Shown here: positions 59,701 through 64,000 of the stretch, one piece after another | Layout: every line of letters starts with the position of its first letter | Numbering within the stretch: position 1 is the stretch's first letter | DNA from: Vigna angularis | Taxonomy: Eukaryota; Streptophyta; Magnoliopsida; Fabales; Fabaceae | Length of the DNA stretch: 64,000 nt | Direction of reading: 5' to 3' | Assembly (NCBI RefSeq): GCF_016808095.1 | Contig: NC_068973.1 | Location: 20,565,501 to 20,629,500 of the forward strand | Made by a program: the position numbers and the translations under genes | Notes under the pieces: model-generated | What the model saw: only the letters and a program-made list of their open reading frames with translations | What the model was told of the DNA's origin: nothing | The model's database searches: none

Positions 59701-61794
59701 AAATGGATCTTTTTAGTTCCTGTAATTTGACAAAAAAGTTTGTTTTAGTCTATTTGTTCAAACGGCTTATATAATGTAGTCAACATAAATACTTTGAAAG
59801 GAAAGTAAATGTGGTAGGGTATTTGATGGTAAGAATGCAAAACTGAAATAGATTGTCATGTAAACAATTTATAATTGTTAGTTATGTAACAAGCACAAAT
59901 TTTAACAGTACTTGGGACAAAAGTAATAAAGCAATTATTTTTCACAAGGACTAAAAAAATCAATTTTAAATTTGAGAGACCAAATCAAACTTATCCCAAA
60001 TTTGCAGGAATAAAAACATATTCAAACCATGAGATCATTGCATTCATTAATTCCTGACTCTTTCTTAGGGTACTCATTGTAAAATTTTGGGTTTGTGATT
60101 TATGAAAGGGAGTTATCACTGAGGATGTAGTCCAGCTAAGAAGATCCATTGGAGCACCTGGAATGGCTGTTCTCCAGTTCGGTAATGATTGATTACTAAT
60201 TTTGTTTACGATGTTCAGTTTCATGCTCCAAGTAATTTAAAGTCATAGTGCCTGAATATTTTTTTATCTATTTTACTTTATCTAGGATTTGGAGGCGATG
60301 CTAAGAACCCTCATTTGCCTCATAATCATGAGTGGAATCAAGTTGTCTATACAGGGACTCATGACAATGACACAGTAAGAATTTCTTCTGCCAGTTGCAT
60401 ATCTATCTTATAGGCCTGGGTCTTTGCTTTGCAGAAATCAGTTGAAGATTGTGATAGTGATAGGTTTCTTTAGTCAAGAAATCTATCTATCTACTCTCAC
60501 AGCACACACAAACATAGAAAAGAAATGAAGTCTGTATATTTCTTCTATAACGAGCAACAATGTACACTACAATCATCCAAGGGAGCACTCTCCCTCCACA
60601 GGATAAAGATGTCCTGTCTATACAACAGAATTAACAAAGCTAACCCTTTACACGAGTTCCCCAGCCTTCTTATAAGGCTCCCCTCCCTCTAACTAATTGT
60701 TTCGCTGAGAGCTAACAGTTACAGTCATAACCGTATCCTCCTAACCTCCTAACTACTTTAATAATTCCTTTTCCTCCTCTCATAGACTCTTAGTATCCTA
60801 CCAAATAGGGTAGGGATCTGATATCTTAATTATAAAATCTGGGGAAGAACTTTCCAGTATACAAAATAGAACGAATATGCTACTGAACTTTGAGGTTCAG
60901 CACCTTTTAATGTCCAAAGGCTCATATTACCTCACAAATTGAAAAGATTCTCTCTCTCTCATCCCTTTTTTCTCATTTAAATGCAACATGCGTTATTTTT
61001 CTAACTCACCCCCCGCTCATTAACTATTCAACAATATCTAATAGATTGTGCCTACTTAGAGAGGATTTTCTATATGGAGAACCCATATTTTCCTCTTTTG
61101 TAGAATGTTTTACCTAATGAAATTGATGTATAACTTAAGATATCTTAGTTGTTTTATTTGTATACTTTTGTCATGTCTTAAAAAATATTACCTGTCAATA
61201 CTAAAAACCTTGAGAAGAATTGCCTTTCTGCTACAGATCGGAGGCTGGTGGGAAGCTTTGAACCAAGAAGAGAAATCCAAAGTAGGTTTGCTTGTCTTTG
61301 TGAAGTAATGAAATGCATTTTTTAACCAAGTTGAGGGAAGAGTTAATCTTCCTCTTCATTTTATATTTCAGGCATTAAGTTATCTTTCCTTAAATGAGGG
61401 AGATGACATTTCTTGGGCTCTAATCCAGAGAGTATTGGGCTCTGTTTCTCAAACAGCAATAATACCTATGCAAGATGTTCTTGGATTGGGTAATTCTGCC
61501 AGGATGAATATTCCCGCAACACAGGTAAAATGTTATGCATGATGTTCATTGTTTGTTCGGGCAACATTTTGATCTATTCAACCTGAACAAAGAAAATAAA
61601 AATGTGTTAGATGACTTGTAACATCCTGGACCGACGCACAAAATAAATAAATAAAAAATGACATTCGTTGATCCCCTTGACAAATGCAGTTTGGGAACTG
61701 GGGTTGGAGAATTGCTAGTTCGGTGAGCTTTGATGGCTTGGAGAGAGAGGCAGACAGACTCAGAGAAATGCTTTTAATGTATGGCCGGCTTTGA
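56739..61794 (+). CDS. DPE1: plastidial 4-alpha-glucanotransferase (disproportionating enzyme 1)
   Basis: Fifteen exons join in frame to 562 aa: 56739-57113, 57199-57287, 57360-57420, 57584-57662, 58159-58295, 58408-58566, 58671-58747, 59216-59355, 59436-59467, 59543-59617, 60109-60181, 60286-60374, 61237-61281, 61372-61524 and 61690-61794. Residues 1-45 or so look like a plastid transit peptide. The rest is a glycoside hydrolase family 77 enzyme: RRCGILLHPTSFRGPHGIGD, GSPYSGQDANCGN, MGDMPIYVGYHSADVW. The catalytic residues are all present: nucleophile Asp359 in FRIDHFRGF, acid/base Glu406 in IIAEDLG, and Asp459 in THDNDT. The enzyme moves glucan units between malto-oligosaccharides, turning maltotriose into glucose and longer glucans during starch breakdown in the chloroplast. 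Length is close to Arabidopsis DPE1. All splice sites are GT..AG and no lesion is seen. Confidence 0.97.
59644..60028. mobile_element. MITE-like insertion in a DPE1 intron
   Basis: It starts ggtttaaatatgattttagt and ends, in inverse, ggtttgaatatgtttttatt. The ends pair as inverted repeats, and parts of the interior (ctaattttttagtcc-type words) also pair. The element is about 385 bp and non-coding, lying between the exons at 59543-59617 and 60109-60181. Target duplication is not clear. Confidence 0.7.
60430..60830 (-). mobile_element. possible solo LTR remnant in a DPE1 intron
   Basis: Read on the minus strand, the sequence has a TATA-like cttataagaagg, then a leader-like section with gtgctgtgagagtagatag, in the order expected of a copia-type LTR. 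Boundaries and target duplication were not found, and it may simply be old repeat sequence. Confidence 0.3.
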
Positions 61795-64000
61795 TTATGG
61801 AAATTCCTTTTTGAGTGTAAAGTTGAAGAGTTCTCTTTTTGACGGAAGCTTAAGTTAAGTGGAAAATGCTAAAGTATGCATGATGTTGATAAATGAAAAC
61901 TGGGTGCTTGCGTTGGGGTCAAGTAATTTGAGAAGGCTGGATGCTTCAATGGAAATTTGTAAAAAGGATAATGCCGATCTCTTAAGTGTTGTAATACTAT
62001 GTAACATGCTTGTTTAAATAGGAAAAATGTCGTATGTTATATTATATCAAGTACCATTTCATAGAAATGTTTATTAACAAAATAATATCTCAGAAGATTG
62101 AATGTCATAATGTAATTGTAACGTAGGAGTACAATCAGCTATACTTTTTGTATGTGGAGTCTTTAGCTATTTGTGCACCCTTTAGTGTTGGAAGTTCATG
62201 TTTGGTTTCGTGGTGGTTGCATCCAATTGCATTCATATCCTGATCAAATCACTTTTGCCCAAATTCGAGATGTTTGGTTTCTAAGAAGCAAAACCTGGCT
62301 GATAAAAACTACGTTGTGTATGAAGTAACCTCTTGTGGCTTTTGCTTCATCCAGAATCGATTAGCCCTTTTGATGGACGCAGTTTCTCTATTTTACTCTC
62401 CCCTTCTCATTTATTTTCTTGTTGCATTTACTGTTCGTGCTTTCTTGCTGAATGCTTATTTGCTATGTGAACTATTGTGTTCCTGTTTGTTGTTCTCAAT
62501 ACTACTCTTTTTTACTTTTTGGGGCACACCCTTTTGTGGTTTAGGTATTTAATTTAAATGTTATTTTGTTCTTAAATTGACTTCAATTTTCTCTTTGTGG
62601 ATATCGAACCTCTTAATACCGTATCTAATAGGGATAAGTAGTGAAGTTGGTTTGATATACATAGCCATACAATACTAAAGTGAACAATTTGAATAGCTAA
62701 TATCCACATTCTGTTTCAATACTTCAAGTTCTTGCTGAATACGTTTTCATTTGGTACTTGGACACTTAATATGCAAAAGAAAATTTATCTTACAAGCTTT
62801 CATGTTATTTTGTTTCATTTCTATCTTCCTGTTGTTTTAGATGATGTGAATATCTTACCTGTTGGAGGACATTTAGTGTTCAATATTGGGTTATGTTTAG
62901 AGGCCTGCAAATATTAGATATTGTTGATGCTGTTGGGCTTATGGGATGACCTGTATTGGATTTATAGTAGAATAATGATATTTCAACTTCAAAATTTGAC
63001 AAACATTTAACTTTAACACGTGTCGGCATCTAGCTGGTCCATGTGAAAAATATTTAAAAATTTGAAAATGACGTGTAAATACCTAGCATTTGGGTTTTTA
63101 GGGGTTATCATCTTAGTAGGATTCAAAAATTGGGAACCTCATTTGCAAGAGATAGAACCCTCGTATCACCCACAAACTTCTCATGACTAGAACCGATCGT
63201 TCATTGCCTTTGCACCATTCATCGAACTGGCATTGTTCACTGAACTTATCTTTGCTATCGTTCGGGGTGAACGTACTGTCGTTTTAAAGCATCGTTGAAG
63301 ACAAAAACCATCATTGATGTGGGTTTTTAAAGCTTTTCATCGTTCATTTGGGTTAACATTTATTCTTGTTCGGTAAGTTTGACTTGTTTTTAATTTTTTT
63401 TTTACCATTTTGGATTTGTTTTGCTTTTTTGGTGTTATTTTGGACCTTATTTGGTGTATGGTAGGTATCGTTGCAATAGAGGAAGTTGGTGAACAGAGTG
63501 AAGTTTGTCACCTAGGAACCAAGTTTTGTATAACTCTTGCTGTAAAAATGGATAGTGACCAAAAGCCAAATAAGTGGAGAACTAAGGCTAATGTTTTGCA
63601 CAACGAGGTTAATACAACTCATGACATGAATTTTGAAGTGAAATTTTTTTTTTTAAAAAAAATTAATGGACTTTGGTCTTGGATTTTTTTATTATAATAT
63701 TTGTTCGTTTGATTGAAGTGTTGTGAAGTTATTTGTATTTTGGATTTTGTTTGATGTAGGTATGATTGTAGAGTTATTTGTTATGAAATTTATGGAGTTG
63801 TAAGATGGTGTAGATAAATACGAAGGGAAAATAATGTCTAATCACACAAGCGTAAGTTAGAAAAATTGTTATACTTTGGACCTTCAATAAAAGATTGGGC
63901 ATTTTATTCATTTTGTGTGTATTTTATTGTTTTTAGGAGGAATTCCAACAGTTTAGGGAGAAATTTGTTTGTGATTGAATATTGACAATGTCTGGAGAGA
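61795..64000. other. DPE1 3' flank and unassigned sequence to the window edge
   Basis: The first few hundred bases likely contain the DPE1 3' UTR. No exon with recognisable content follows. From about 63000 the sequence is less AT-rich (acacgtgtcggcatctagct at 63017-63036) and short frames appear at 63410-63697. This may be the left part of another mobile element continuing outside the window, but that is only a guess. Confidence 0.3.

Overview
The window is plant nuclear DNA. It is AT-rich, its genes carry many introns, and the gaps are filled with LTR-retrotransposon and Mutator-like (MULE) debris. The repeat types suggest a legume, probably of the bean/soybean group: an Ogre/Tat-like LTR beginning TGTCGCAACC, LTRs rich in ataatcgattat-type motifs, and MULE/MITE ends of the ggtttaaatatg type. 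That placement is inference. The gene identities are much firmer, because exon by exon the reading frames join cleanly across GT..AG introns.

Six protein genes look intact. In order they are: a HEAT INTOLERANT 4 (HIT4)-like gene on the minus strand (1723-8512, 14 coding exons, 328 aa); an RKP/KPC1-like SPRY+RING E3 ubiquitin ligase on the plus strand (23312-38001, 10 coding exons, 1271 aa); a probable plastid membrane protein with a DUF948-like helical region, plus strand (38825-40482, 5 exons, 237 aa); an unrecognised single-pass membrane protein, minus strand (43623-45351, 2 exons, 167 aa); an intronless MIZU-KUSSEI1-like (DUF617) gene, plus strand (49010-49741, 243 aa); and the plastidial disproportionating enzyme DPE1, a GH77 4-alpha-glucanotransferase, plus strand (56739-61794, 15 exons, 562 aa). 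They share no obvious pathway. This is an ordinary run of single plant genes.

The rest is mobile DNA. A decayed gypsy-type fragment sits in HIT4 intron 5. Between about 9 and 20 kb there is a hairpin-rich array (11.56-11.99 kb), a hAT-like relic, and a long Ogre/Tat-like LTR with two internal minisatellites (83 bp and 51 bp units). A 1077-bp solo LTR splits the 51-bp array, and a PBS and broken gag leader follow. A full-length but broken Ty1-copia element (29276-34305, 5-bp target duplication GTAGT) lies inside the fourth coding intron of RKP.

Two MULEs have perfect 9-bp target duplications. One is a small element at 41500-42742 carrying gene-like sequence, possibly a Pack-MULE. The other is a 5.5-kb element at 50123-55619 with a broken mudrA-type transposase and, convergent to it on the other strand, a broken GRF-zinc-finger ORF. 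That second layout recalls maize MuDR, with a GRF zinc finger in the mudrB position, and is the most interesting arrangement in the window.
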